Shown here piece by piece: positions 23,802 through 36,739 of a DNA stretch of 64,000 nt. Positions within the stretch are counted from its first letter, which is position 1, and each line of letters begins with the position of its first letter. This stretch comes from Aphrophora alni (Eukaryota; Arthropoda; Insecta; Hemiptera; Aphrophoridae), in contig OY740774.1 in the NCBI GenBank assembly GCA_963513935.1, positions 99,765,668-99,829,667 on the forward strand, read 5' to 3'. The translations under genes were made by a program, and so were the position numbers. The notes under the pieces are model-generated. The model was not told the DNA's origin, made no database searches, and saw nothing but the letters and a program-made list of their open reading frames with translations.

Positions 23802-23921
23802 TATAGAATGCTTCAAAAAAGACTACAACTTTGTAAAATCATACAAATTTAATTAAAATTGTGTGATAAAATTTATATTAATTTACAAATTTGTAAAGTC
23901 CTTTTTGAAGCATCCTGTATA
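23802..23921. mobile_element. Small MITE, Tc1/mariner-like ends
   Basis: Inverted ends AGAATGCTTCAAAAAAGACT (left, one decayed base from ACAGGATGC) and AGTCCTTTTTGAAGCATCCT (right). The element ends in CCTGTATA with TA repeats at both borders. About 120 bp, non-coding. Confidence 0.6.
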
Positions 23922-25594
23922 TACGCTTGCTTCGCTTGTATCAGAAACAAGTCCTCAGAGCATAGTATTTTTTTTAAAGTCGAGCTTAAATAATATAAAC
24001 AAAACAATCTATCATTATCAAACCAGTTTTAAACCAGAATATATCGATTGAAGGTTTTCCTGGCCTCTTGGAGTCTCCAACAGACCCGGTGGTTTCAAAC
24101 TTAGCCTACAAGTTTGTTTGTTTTTATACGCGACTACTCTGCACGGTTCTTCTCTCAAACCGTTGCGAGTACGAAACTTTCTTAACCCGACTGACAAACT
24201 CCGTTCACATTTATAATAAGCATAAATCAATGTTGGAATAAAAAAAAAAACACAATTAATAATTTTATTGTAAACTACTACAAGTTTACCACCTGCTGGA
24301 TTCCTGTATTTGAAAGTCAACAATGAGAAAACTAGTTGCTATGGCAACAAATAAATAACAATAAAAAATAACGCTGTTTTAATAAAATCCCAATTATTAT
24401 ATCTGTGTACTATAAAGAGTGTTTCTCGGGGATTGGACAACAAATAAAGCAACCACAACTATTTAAAGTTTTAACTCACTTTTGGAAGACCCTTATTTCA
24501 ATTTACAAACTTCGTCAAAAATATTTATAAAATAAAATATAAATAGATCTGTTAGGGTTTTGTGCTTTTTGTACTTTTGATAAAAATTTTAATAATCCAC
24601 CATATAAAGTGTTACATATTATTTTATTTGATTTATGAAGACTTGTTTTACATGATATGAAAATAAAAGTAATGGAAACACTTATATCCACTAAAATGCA
24701 CTTATTAATTGAAAAAGGGCGTCTATCAACTACTTTTATATTTTAAACTTAAAAATTTGTTTTCTTCTTTCAACAGTTTAGGCCGTAACAATGTAGTTAC
24801 GATCGAACGAAAACTAACTTTTAAAGAAATGTCAGCGCTACTTAGAGAAGATGACAAGGGTTTACTTTTCTAATTATGTACAGGGATTTAATTACGGGAG
24901 CATAAAAGTTTTTCAATTATTTGCCGGAAGAGTTAAAGTCTTTCCAAGATTTTAAACACTTTCGTCAATTTTACAAGGATGAAAAACAGTTACTTCTTGC
25001 AGTTAGTATACCTTAATAATTTATGTACGGTAATTTTTCATTGTATTTATTTCTTTATTTGTTAAGTTTCAGTGCTTAATTTAGCCCATATTTTGATTAC
25101 ATACCTCAATGAAATGAATGATTATAATTATTTGAACTTATCCATTATACGAAGTATCCGTTTTTTTTTTTACTGATTCTAGACCTTAGAAAAGTGAAAG
25201 CGAATAAGGACATCCCGTTCGTCCGTCGTAGTTGTCGACTGTATGTAAGTAAGATAGGGTGCAATATGGTATACAGGGCTATAGTGTGCGAGTAGACCCT
25301 TATTGAAATCAGAAAAATTGAAATGAAAAACTCAAAATGGTGGCCAATTTAAACAGTTATATATTATCTGTTATTCACTTCGAGATTTCAATTCTGCATG
25401 TAATGGTACCATCTATAAAAAAATTTTAAAAAATAAAATAAAAAGAAGAAGAAAATAGTAAAGATACTATGAAAAATGTAAATAAAAGAAACTGTCAATT
25501 CGGATTAATTAATCCGATAGGGCTGAGTTACCGATACGAGGGATGGGAGTGGATATTTTTTTAATAGCCTATATAAACACCTACGAGACCTGTT
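23922..25594. other. No recognised gene
   Basis: AT-rich. The 101-codon minus-strand frame at 24018-24323 (contains SLKPPGLLETPRGQENL) has no recognisable family features. Confidence 0.45.
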
Positions 25595-27145
25595 ACGACG
25601 AGGAGACGAGACGAGACGAGACGACGAGGAGACGAGACGAGACGACGAGGAGACGAGACGAGACGACGAGGAGACGAGACGAGACGACGAGGAGACGAGA
25701 CGAGACGACGAGGAGACGTGACGAGACGACGAGGAGACTAGACGAGACGACGAGGAGACGAGACGATGAGGAGGAGACGAGACGAGACGACGAGGAGACG
25801 AGACGAGACGACGAGGAGACGAAACGACGAGGAGACGAGACGAGACGACGAGGAGAAGAGACGACGAGGAGACGAGACGAGACGACGAGGAGACGAAACG
25901 ACGAGGAGACGAGACGAGACGACGAGGAGACGAGAGGAGACGACGAGGAGACGAGAGGAGACGACGAGGAGACGAGGAGACGAGACGAGACGACGAGGAG
26001 AGGAGACGAGACGACGAGGAGACGAGACGAGATGACAAGGAGACGAGACGAGACGACGAGGAGACGAGACGAGACGACGAGGAGACGAAACGACGAGGAG
26101 ACGAGACGAGACGACGAGGAGACGAGACAAGACGAGAGGACGAGGAGACGAGACGAGACGAGACGACGAGGAGACGAGACGAGATGACGAGGAGACGAGA
26201 CGAGACGACGAGGAGACGAGAGGACGAGGAGACGAGACGAGACAAGACGACGAGGGTGACGAGACGAGACGAGACGACGAGGGTGACGAGACGAGACAAG
26301 ACGAGACGACGATGATACGAGACGACGAGGAGACGAGACGAGACGAGACGACGAGGGTGACGAGACGAGACAAGACGAGACGACGATGATACGAGACGAC
26401 GAGGAGACGAGACGAGACGACGAGGGTGACGAGACGAGACGAGACGACGAGGGTGACGAGACGAGACAAGACGAGACGACGATGATACGAGACGACGAGG
26501 AGACGAGACGAGACGACGAGGAGACGAGGCGAGACGACGAGGAGACGAGACAAGACGAGAGGACGAGGAGACGAGACGAGACGAGACGACGAGGAGACGA
26601 GACGAGATGACGAGGAGACGAGACGAGACGACGAGGAGACGAAACGACGAGGAGACGAGACGACGAGGAGAAGAGACGACGAGGAGACGAGAGGACGAGG
26701 AGACGAGACGAGACAAGACGACGAGGGTGACGAGACGAGACGAGACGACGAGGGTGACGAGACGAGACAAGACGAGACGACGATGATACGAGACGACGAG
26801 GAGACGAGACGAGACGACGAGGAGACGAGACGAGACGACGATGAGACGAGACGAGACGACGAGGAGACGAGACGAGACGACGAGGAGACGAGACGAGACG
26901 ACGAGGAGACGAAACGACGAGGAGACGAGACGAGACGACGAGGAGACGAGACAAGACGAGAGGACGAGGGTGACGAGACGAGACGAGACGAGACGACGAG
27001 GAGTCGAGACAAGACGAGAGGACGAGACAAGACGAGACGAGACGACGAGGAGACGAGACAAGACGAGAGGACGAGGAGACGAGACAAGACGAGAGGACGA
27101 GGAGACGAGACAAGACGAGACGACGATGAGACGAGACGAGACGAG
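25595..27145. repeat. CpG-rich 21-bp minisatellite (GACGA/GAGGA)
   Basis: About 1.55 kb of tandem units made of GACGA and GAGGA pentamers with a basic 21-bp period (about 74 unit lengths). The plus strand is almost free of T, and CpG is dense against an AT-rich background. Variant units (GAGGGTGACG and GATGATACGAG) recur at 26311, 26393, 26481 and 26782, showing higher-order duplication. A period divisible by three leaves several frames open on both strands: Arg-Asp-Glu-Thr-rich on plus and Ser-Arg-Leu-Val-rich on minus. These are low-complexity by-products, not genes. Confidence 0.97.
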
Positions 27146-27860
27146 TATACCTACGACGCATAAAAAGAATGATTGGTTTTAGGGATAGTAAAACATTCAA
27201 AATATAAATACAGGACGTATAAATACATATAACTGAAAAATTATTGAGTAAATTAGGACTTTACTTCACTTACTCAATAAACAAAGCTATTTAAAAAGTT
27301 ATTTGAGTTTACAAAAATTAAATACCTTATTCCTTCCAAAACTTACGATCTTTTGATACGTAGATTAAATTATTAAAAAAAGCTTTACTTCTTGTAGGCT
27401 ATATACATCACAAAAGGAGTGAAATTTCACTAATCAAAATATTAAATGTAAAAAACCTGGATCCAAGTGAAGGAACACATATTGCTGAGATATTTTTCTG
27501 TTAGGAGACAGCTTTTTTTGTGAAGTATAAAACATGTTTGTAAAATTTGACGTTTGAAAAGCTTGCCCGTATGCAGAAGAAAACAGCTGATTAGAAAATC
27601 TGACGGATAGGAATGGAGTCACTTGATCGAAAGAGCCTATTTGAGATTACGTATCTTTTTGGTGTCATTTTTTCTAAAATGAAATTTAGCGGTTTCTTTA
27701 ACTGCAGACGTTTTGAGTGAGATGTTAATTCTTTTTGAGTAGGTTAAGAAAACAAAATTATTTATACAAACTTTATGCAACCTAATTTTCGAATTTTTAC
27801 TGAACAATAGTTTTTACCCTCTCCAAATTTGATCTTTTATAACCTTTTTAAATATTCATT
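27146..27860. other. No recognised gene
   Basis: AT-rich sequence with no feature that I can support. Confidence 0.5.
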
Positions 27861-28440
27861 TTTAGATAAATAAGCCGTGCACAAACTTATTCATAATCAT
27901 ATCCGTAAAAACAAATACTAAATTAAACTATCCGTCGTTGTTATTTTCTTTGTCAAAACTGAAAATGTCATTTTCTGTAATATTCAGTCAAAAAGAGAAA
28001 AAGATCGATGAACGTTGATTTATACAATATATACTATTTTTAAAGCATATATTTGAAATAAAACGTAAACTTACTTCGCTTGCGGCATAAACGTCTCCAT
28101 AAAACGACGGCGATAAAGCTCATTTTAGCAAACACCCTGGCCACTAATTTACTATTATTGTTTTTTTTTTGTTGTTCCGATATTGCATTTTGGTATTACA
28201 TTTGACAAAATTGAACAAATTCGGTATAACCCATTTTGATAAAATCGTATTTTTATTTTACAGCAGCTACGCCCAAATTTTGAGTTTCCCAGAAAAAAAA
28301 AGTATCTAGTTATGACTAAAACATGACAACATGTCAAGTTTAATGAAACTTCTCAAAAGTTTAAATCTATAATGAAATTTACAAATGACAGAAGACGTAA
28401 TTACGAAATTACTTTTGGACTCAGGGTACTTGGAGAAGTT
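27861..28440. repeat. Decayed dispersed repeat copy
   Basis: Contains TTACTTCGCTTGCGGCATAA and TTTTACAGCAGCTACGCCC, both shared in diverged form with the family copies near 23290, 59650 and 61980. Confidence 0.5.
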
Positions 28441-29639
28441 TGCATTACTTGAAAGAGCTAAAATTCAAAACGTCTCTATTAGTACATAAAACAACTGCTT
28501 AACGAATAAAAAGGTAAGATAATAAAAACAATAAGTCCAGACTGTGTAATCACATGTTACTATTTTAAACATGTTAATGTGCGCCATCATGGTCCATACA
28601 ATAAATACAACATAGTAAAAACAAACAGCTACAAACTTTAATTTGGTCCCAAATAGATAAAACGAAAATTGTAGAAAAAGTAGGTGTGTTTGTGAAGACT
28701 TTTTAGTCACCCGGTATACAGTTAAAATTCAAATAATTACAATCTTATCAGAACTATTAGCGTAACTATCTACTTACATTGTGTTGTGTTCTATCTTGAC
28801 AAGAAACCAAACTCAGTATGTAATGAACAAGTTCTTACCTGAAAACATAAAAATAAATAACTGAACTATTACATCTATGCATGTTATTGAGCAAAACTAT
28901 GTTATAACAACTATAAACAAGTTGATTATACCGTTATAGAACTTACCCAGCCCAACCATACAATGTAAAACAAATCCAATAAATGTAAACACCCACAGTT
29001 GGTTTCTTTAGTATTGTAGGAAATGTTAAATTCTATTGGTATTACCCAGGAGTTTAAAATAGTTGTTATATATGTTTTCTGAACCTCATTGTGTATATCA
29101 TGTATTCAGCGTGTTAACTAAGTCCCGGTACGGTTTAATATTTTTGTAACCATTACAGATAGATGTACAAAGCTTTCCAAATTGTAATGAACACCAAAAC
29201 CTATTTTAGTACGTATTCATTGGACCGCTACCTTTCCAGGGGGGCGGCCCACAAGGAGTAAGTAGAAAATCTTAAATAAGAGCATAGGTCGAGTTGTACA
29301 TCGAATTTAACGCCTTTATGGGTAGAACACAATGCAGTAAATCCGACCTCAATCGGTTCATCCTAACTAAAACAGCGTGGGTTTAAAGTTCATATTAAAT
29401 CAAACAAGGGAAATGTATTAACCATGATAGGCCTAAAAGAGAAAGTTGTTTATGACTGATAGTGGGTAATCCCGCAAACAGGAAGCATAATTGCTTTAGA
29501 TGCAACAATCAACAATTGCTCTAATTTTGCCTGTGAATGAATAATCAAACTACCAAGGACCTAATTACATTTACTTTGTCTTCATCTCCTTTTTCTTTAG
29601 TTTCAACCCAACCCTAAAGTTTCAAGCGTTCCTTGCGGA
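28441..29639. other. No recognised gene
   Basis: AT-rich. AAGTCCCGGTACGGTTTAAT at about 29123-29142 is a diverged copy of a phrase near 18049. A GC-rich spot GGGGGGCGGCCC lies at 29240. Confidence 0.45.
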
Positions 29640-30160
29640 TGGCACCAGGCAAAATGTATAGCATACGGGTCCTACGGGATACCTGGGTGACCTCTCACAG
29701 TATTTAGCCTTACTCCGACCAAGCAGGGCTCTCGCCGGGTGGACTTTCTAAAGCTGCTAAGAAAAATCATGGGGAGAGAAATTTAAAGTAACAAACTACT
29801 TGTCGTGATGTCACTGCAACTCAACTTGTTGATAAAATAGGGCACTCCCTCCGTGGTGACTATCAGCATAGGAAGTCGTCCACTTTGTTCGTCTACACGG
29901 GGATAACAAACCTAGTAGGGAAAGATCAAACAGGCCACGCAGGAAGAATCGTACTCCTGGTAGAAGGAACGCCAAACAAAAAGGAAAAACACGTGGGAAA
30001 GAATATCAGGGCGAAGACAGGCTCAAGAACAATAGAAGGTTGAAAGCATCCATCAGATTAAGTGTAGATAAACTGAAAACGTTGAAATGGTTTCTATCGG
30101 GGATTTACAGATTCTACCAAGAGTATGTTTAGTAGACTCAACACCATGATTTCGACGAAT
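29640..30160 (+). other. GC-richer segment with a basic, coding-like frame
   Basis: Less AT-rich than its neighbours. An open frame without ATG runs from about 29879 to a stop at about 30134. It encodes a strongly basic stretch including PSRERSNRPRRKN and GRRNAKQKGKTRGKE. This could be a decayed retroelement ORF1 or nucleic-acid-binding tail, or an exon. I do not recognise a family. Confidence 0.25.
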
Positions 30161-30799
30161 GCTAAACGAAAGAAGTCTGGGAAATTGATGTAGATGAGAT
30201 TACTTTAATCCTCTTCCTGAACCTAAGGAGTTGTGGGTTGGAGGGACATCTTAGAAGGATTAGTAAAGGGTGCAAGATGTCTAGAGTTCACCCTACATCC
30301 ACTACTACTACTACAAAATATTAGACTTAGGATCCTTAATCCTAAAATGGAAAATTTTCTCCTCTTCGCGAAATAATTTGAACTGCGTGGAGATTTCAAT
30401 AAAGATGTAAGGAAACATCTGAAATATTTTCTTCTTATAAATTCCATTCTGATATTATTATACTGATATTAATTCCCCAGGCAACTAAGTGACGTCAATA
30501 ACAGAATTAAATTATTTAAAGGATCGTTTATTGAATGAGGACGTAACAATTGTTAAAACTAAAAGGAAGAAATAGTTCCTTGATAATGAGAAGGGAATGT
30601 GCTTTGCTGTAAACGAAACCAATTAAGTTAACACTCCGCGGTGGATATGACGCCTTTAGTTCTGAATAAAATACATGGAAATATATTTTTGAATTAAGAC
30701 GAGGAAGGCTTACAAATACGTATTGGGCAGGTTTTCTTTCTTACATACAACCTACGTAGTGTAGAGAAATTTCTGTGATGGCTCAAAAAATCAATGTCG
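30161..30799. other. No recognised gene
   Basis: The minus-strand frame 30223-30447 is short and unrecognised. No other feature. Confidence 0.45.
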
Positions 30800-31500
30800 A
30801 GTTTACACGAATATGTCAGCGTAGAGGTCCCCTGAGTCCAAAAAAGTAGTTTTGGAATTATGTTTGTTAGTTATCTGTCAGTCTGTTTGTCGTATATGCA
30901 GTACAGACCAAACTGTTAAACCGATTTCAATCAAACTTGGTGTGTCCGGACTTTTTATATCCGGACTTTTTCAATGTTTAATCATTTGGATTGCTGCTAT
31001 AAGAAACAACATACAAAATATCATTTTGCACATAGTCGACTATACCGATTATAGACAAATTTTAGACAAGTGCAGCCTCTAAGGGCTCAAATAAAACGTA
31101 TAGGTCGCCATCTTTCCAAAAACGCTCAGTCGTGAGTCAACAGTAAAAGACTAAAAAAATCGACCATTTTGCTTTTATTAAATAAGTAATTTCACAAAAT
31201 CGGATCTACCAATTTCAATCAACTTTTGTAAAATGTGAAGAATGACTCAAATCCGTGTGTACAATGGAAGTAAACAATATTACGGTTGAGGAATAATTGG
31301 CTAAAAACAAAATTAACAGTGACCGTCGTTAAAGCTGATTTTATAAAGTTGTAATTTTGTGTCTACAACACTCTCAAATTTGGAGTTTAGAAAAATTTTA
31401 AAAAAAGGGTAACGAGATATGACTAAAAAAACGGATTAAAGTTACAAAACTATATAAATAGAATTTTAATAATTTACGTTTCTAATGAATTGGATAACCA
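30800..31500 (+). repeat. Decayed dispersed repeat (CCCCTGAGTCCAAAA family)
   Basis: CCCCTGAGTCCAAAAAAGTA, then TCTGTCAGTCTGTTTGTCG, then ACCGATTTCAATCAAACTTG. The same order occurs at 53420-53560 and, inverted, at 59500-60240 and 36740-37200. The 76-codon frame 30852-31082 lies inside the repeat and is not a gene. Confidence 0.65.
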
Positions 31501-33276
31501 GCCACCAAGACCCTCCAACAGTACTGTAGATGTAATTGTCCGTTTTTTGAAACGCAGGAAGTATTACGAGGATTCATATACATGGATGGAGCATTAATAA
31601 CTCCAATAAATAATAAATGACAATAACAATGCAAGAAGTACCCTTAAGGCATTTAAATTTTATTATTTCTATCTGTGGTAGTGTTTTGTTCAAATGCTGT
31701 GGTAATATTTACTATTATTGAACATGAATATTTTTCTGTGTCGCTGTAGACAACCAAGAAAGATTTATAAAAAAGCATTAAAACTTCACACAATGTCAAG
31801 AATACTCGTATGTGCGTAGAAAAAAAGTTACTAAATTCAGAAACAAAAATAGCAATAACTACGCAATAAAACGAGAAAATAGAACGTTTTATAGATCAAT
31901 TTCTAGTTTACATTCTCTATAATACAGAACAGGTAAACTGTGTGTTTAAAATAAAATATTAAGTATAGGTCTAACAATAACTCGAGTCACGACAGGACAG
32001 AATGACGACCAGCTGTTAGGAACATACTTAACCGAGATATATTTTAACCATTTCTCAGTCCCCAACACACTTTGAATAATTCCACTAGGAGTAGATAAAC
32101 GGTGCCAAAATCTAGACCGACCTTGGCGGTGTCACAAGAATACCGACGGAAACAACCTTATAGAAACTATGCCAAGTTACTCTGTTGGATTCCTTCTTTT
32201 TACACAAATTATTAAACAGTTGAATTTATTGATCCAATGATTTGTTAAAAGAAACGTTCGTATATAGAAATTATAACGTCAATATCTTCGCTATCATATT
32301 TATTAAAATTACATGACTTAATATAGGATAGGTGGCCCAGTAGTTGACCAGTTAAGGGAATGTTTTAAATAAAACATTTATAGTCAACTATTCATAACAG
32401 AAAAACATTAACAGTATATATTCAAAATAAAGCTCTTTTAGAGCTTAATCCATTTTAATAATAAAATATTATTACTAATAGACTATAGTTTAATTATTAC
32501 AAATGCACCAAATTTTGTCACAGTTTGCCAGTAGTTGACCAGTGACAACCAAAAAATGACCAATCTTCAACCAGTAGTTGACCACAACATTTTTAACTGT
32601 TTATATTTACGAAATAACAAAATTATTTAAGTACTTATCATGGATATAGAGTATATTTAAACTCAAGAAACAATAGGTATTCCTTTTATTTATTTGAAAC
32701 AATACAAACTACATTGTAGTACAATAAATCAGAATTTACAATAAAGAATAGTGGTTACAGGCCAACAGGCTCTAAAAATTTATACTTAATCCTATTTTCT
32801 ATTTTCAGTTGAATCTTTAGATTCTTAAAACTACAAAATATATAAATATTTGATTTAAGGTTGCGGCAGGACCTGTAAGACTTTCCTAAGACTGCTCAAC
32901 ACGGACATGCTTCCACTCTAGTTCAAAATTGTTCCTTACCTTTATTTGTATCTATTACAAATAATTTCTTTTGAACGATAATTTCGAATATAATCATATT
33001 TTTACATTTACTAATTTAAAAGACAAACAAATTACAAATTTACTTCAGATTCCTAAAATTCTTCATTCCAATGAACAAACTCTTAATTAGAACTAACGAT
33101 ATTGCTTTAAAAATAAAAAAATCTTTAAAATTGGAATCCTTTTAAAACTATGCGTTACTTATAGCATTTCAACTCAAAAAATTTTATCGGTTTTAAAAGC
33201 AATAAATTCATTTCGTAATGGATAAATACATCAGGATTAAGATATAGTAGACGAAAATTATAATAGCCTATAAAAG
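31501..33276. other. No recognised gene; three CAGTAGTTGACCA words
   Basis: CAGTAGTTGACCA occurs at about 32338, 32528 and 32571 within 250 bp. Otherwise AT-rich and non-coding. Confidence 0.5.
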
Positions 33277-34541
33277 TTATGTAACTGGGAAGTTAATTTT
33301 TTTTTTTTTTTTTTTTTATACATGCAACTGAGTGAGAAACCGACTAAATTAGCAAATTTGGAATTGAGCTGCACTAGAAAAGTGGATAAAAATTCATTTT
33401 TGATCATTTTGAGTGCATCGCTACACAGTTTTTTAAATATCTCCGGCTCTATGGGTCGTAGAAAATTTAAAAAAAGTAAGGTACACGGAAATGAAGAGAC
33501 TATCGAAATGGTAGGTGGTAGTAACAAGAGTAAGTACCTCCTAACCTCAAAAATACGAATTTCTTGATTTTAGATTTGTTTTTTTCACTAATAATGCAAC
33601 AAATGAGGTAAAAATCATCAGATCTTCACGGAAATTGAACAAAATGTGTATATTTACACTAGAAATCGGTGGTCAAATTTGAAATAAAAAATCATTTTTG
33701 CGGCCACATTTATCATTAGCGAAAGAATTCAAAGCATTTTAATTTAATGAGAAGTAGTCGTAGAGTAAACTTTATTTTAACTTGTCAGTTTTTTACCTAC
33801 GTTCTAGTGAACATATGCAAGAATTTGTTTATCAAGCTAAATTGCCCTTTAAAAAAAAAAAAAAAAAAAAAAAAGTTTATTTTTAACCTAACCAGATTTT
33901 CATATTTTTTTTATTTAAATGTCATTCTCAATCAAATAAACAAATTTTCAACTAAAAGTTGAAATTTCATAAATGGGCGACGTCGTTATCTAGATCCGGC
34001 CCCGATTTACTGGAAAAATGACAAAAGAGTAAAAGTAAAATTTTGTTTATTTAACAACTTTACCTTGATAAATAAATTCATGCATATGTTAACTAGAAAT
34101 TTAAATTAAAAAAACGTTTCCTCTACGACCATTTCTCATTAAATAACAATGCTTTCATTTTTGTAAATTTGACCACCGATTTCTAATGTAAAAACACATA
34201 ATTTGTCCAATTTTCGTGAAGGGCTACCGATGATTCTTACCCCATTTGTTCGAATTCTTACCCCAAATTCGAGTATTTTGAAGTTAGAGGTGCCCTTAAT
34301 GTTACTATATGCTACCATTTAAATATTTCTTTAATTTTTGAGTATTTTCCTTTTTTTAAATTTTTTACGACCCATAGAACCGGAGATATTTTAAAAATAG
34401 TGAAGAGCTAAACTAGAAATCCATAAAAAAAATGCACTTTTCTATCGAAGTTCTAGTCCGATTTTGCTATTTTTTTCGGTTTCCCCCTCAGTTGCAAGTA
34501 TAAAAAGAAAAACAAAAAAAAATCAACTTCCCAGTTATATC
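33277..34541. mobile_element. 1.27-kb fold-back element with long inverted arms
   Basis: The ends TAACTGGGAAGTT (33282) and AACTTCCCAGTTA (34525-34537) are inverted. Pairing continues through CTATGGGTCGTA / TACGACCCATAG, AGAAATCGGTGGTCAAATTT / AATTTGACCACCGATTTCT and GTCGTAGAG / CTCTACGAC. The arms are therefore about 33277-33770 and 34115-34541, with indels. The left arm has T22 at 33297-33318 and A24 lies at 33851-33874. Short frames on both strands arise from the arms. No transposase was seen; it is likely non-autonomous. Confidence 0.8.
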
Positions 34542-35261
34542 ACTTCTCATAAAATTTTTTGACTAATTTTATTATACTAATATTACTTTTAGAAAAAGTT
34601 AACAATACACTAGATGATTTTTTTTTACAAATTAAAATACTTCAAACGGATCAGCGCAGACGACGATATAATTCCAAAAAAAAAATTGTTCGCACTACCA
34701 AAATCTCCAAAATATATAATATAAACATCTGAACATGCTTTACATTGGCATTACAATGAGTGTGCACACAGTTAAAAAGTCTACTTAATCCATTAGGTCA
34801 ACTCACTCATCACTTAATGTTTACATAGCCCATGTTTATCAAGGGTTATGAGTGTGCAACGTATAAACACAACAACAACAGTAACAATACTGACTTAATG
34901 TAAGCATTTTAGCAAACAGTATAAACAGAGGTAAAAAGTTTACAAAAGTCTTTGTATCAGTGTAAGAAAACTTTGCTAATTAGAGAAGCTTGAAATCGAA
35001 TTGTACACCAAAAACAGTATTTAGAGAACTATTAAACATAACATGACGATTGTTTGCACACAATTACAACTAAACAACATTTCCGTCGAAACGAAAGCGG
35101 ACTTTTAATGTTGAACTGAATCAAAAGTTCTGATTGTCCAAAATTTCAAATACATTAATCTTTCACAAATCAGCTGTTTGTTTCGTGTAAAATTAAACCA
35201 TTTCAACATTCGTTTCCATAGCAACAAATTTTATAAATTTAAAAACAGCCGATTCACTATG
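34542..35261. other. No recognised gene
   Basis: AT-rich spacer between a fold-back element and a LINE 3' end. Confidence 0.5.
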
Positions 35262-36105
35262 ACTTATTTCCTTTTATCTCCTATTGGAGTATAGGGCGTC
35301 CAGAAAAGCCCTGGACGCCCTATACGTCTGTCCCTGTCTCCAGCAAGTGCCATCACTTCTCCCCAAGTCTTGTTAACCTCTTTTACTTCTTTATTAACGG
35401 TCCTCTTCCAGGTTTCTCGGGGTCGACCTCTTCTTCTGACACCTTGCGGGTTCCAATCTAGGGCCTCTTTCTCAATAGTTCCGTCTGGCTTCCTCAGTGT
35501 ATGTCCTAACCAATTCCACTTCCTCTCTCGAATCTGCAGTTTGACCCGAATTTGACCTGTTTCTCTCCATAAATCCTCGTTTGTAATGATCTTAGGCCAA
35601 TGAATGTTCATGATACGGCGAAGACACCTATTGATGAAAACTTGCAGCCGAGACGTAATTAAACTTGTAACTTTCCACGTCTCACTTGCATACAGCAAAA
35701 CAGACTTAACATTTGTGTGCGAAGCTTCGTTTTCTTTGAGATGTTTTGATTTCGCCAAATCGGGTACAGTTGTACAAAGGCGGCTTTTGCTTTTTTAATG
35801 CGAGTCTTCACATCATCATCAGCTCCTCCACTTGTTGAAACAACACTTCCCAAGTAAGAAAAAGTGTTGACCTCCTCTATTTCTTTTCCATCGCAGTTTA
35901 GCGTTTGTCTGTTTTCTGCATTCATCTTCATAACTTTAGTTTTCCGATGATTCATCTTGAGTCCAGCCGCTTCAGCTACTTCCTTCAGCGCATTCAACTT
36001 AAACTGCATATCCGTGTATCTCTGCGAAAGCAGGCACATATCATCTGCGTAATCCAGATCTTCAAGACGCCTGTGTAATCCCCATTGAATTCCTCCTGAT
36101 TCACT
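35262..36105 (-). pseudogene. LINE reverse transcriptase, YADD block to C-terminus, frameshifted
   Basis: On the minus strand: GIQWGLHRRLEDLDYADDM contains the catalytic YADD (about 36040-36051). Then LLSQRYTDMQFKLN, GLKMNHRKTKVMKMN, GKEIEEVNTFSYLGSVVS (thumb), KTRIKKAKAAFVQL, and after a frameshift near 35745 SVLLYASETWK, INRCLRRIMNIHWPK and GHTLRKPDGTIEKEALDW, ending in AATAGGAGATAAAAGG. This is the 3' half of a non-LTR retrotransposon of the same family as 9300-9700, where it lies on the plus strand. It is 5' truncated (no endonuclease or early RT) and frameshifted, so not active by itself. The clade is uncertain, RTE- or CR1-like by style. Confidence 0.92.
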
Positions 36106-36739
36106 ATAATAACTATAAAATAAATTTTAGGCTAGGTTAACCATCCAGATCCTCGTAAAAATGTGTCACATAGGAGCAAATAGTGTTTAATAACTTTCTC
36201 ACATAAACGACAACAGTTCCATAGATTACTCTAAATGTCCGATTGTTAATCTACATTTACTTAACACTATTGACGAATGTATGCAGTACTCATTTCTAAT
36301 GTAAAGCAGATAGTGACTGGAAACAGCATTCAATCTATTAAGCCCCGTTATCAGTATCTCGTGCGTTACCAGTGATCATTGTGGCGGGGTTATCTAGGAG
36401 ATTAACGACATATACATGGATTTCGTTCGTTTAGTGAAGATTTATTTTCTTGTTGTTTAAAGGAGAAAAACCGCTTCTCGGTTTTTATCACCATATAATA
36501 AAAAAAAAGGAAGAAATATATAATAGAGATCCATAGCCTTTGAACTCTAATAGTGTCAGGGTCAGGAGAGAACAAGAGTTGATCAAGAAAGGCCTAATGG
36601 GGAAAAATGAAAATTTAAATCTAATCCAATACCACATGAAAAGGATACAGACGCATCTAGAGTCCATCAGGATTGCCATGCCCGTACTCCACTATAAGTG
36701 ACCCCCTGAGAGTCAATTAATGAACACGTAGTGACGTTT
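36106..36739. other. No recognised gene; one short coherent frame
   Basis: A plus-strand frame at about 36534-36701 reads REQELIKKGLMGKNENLN and onwards to PVLHYK stop. It is charged and amphipathic, but short and unidentified. The rest is non-coding. Confidence 0.35.

Noticed and set aside
24018..24323. 101-codon minus-strand gene
   Set aside because: No family features seen; the GC-richer middle is short. Could be an exon, but nothing supports it.
25505..27200. Minus-strand frames of 449-535 codons and several plus-strand frames
   Set aside because: All lie in the 21-bp minisatellite; a period divisible by three opens most frames. Low-complexity composition only.
30852..31082. 76-codon gene
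   Set aside because: Lies within a dispersed repeat whose other copies are non-coding.
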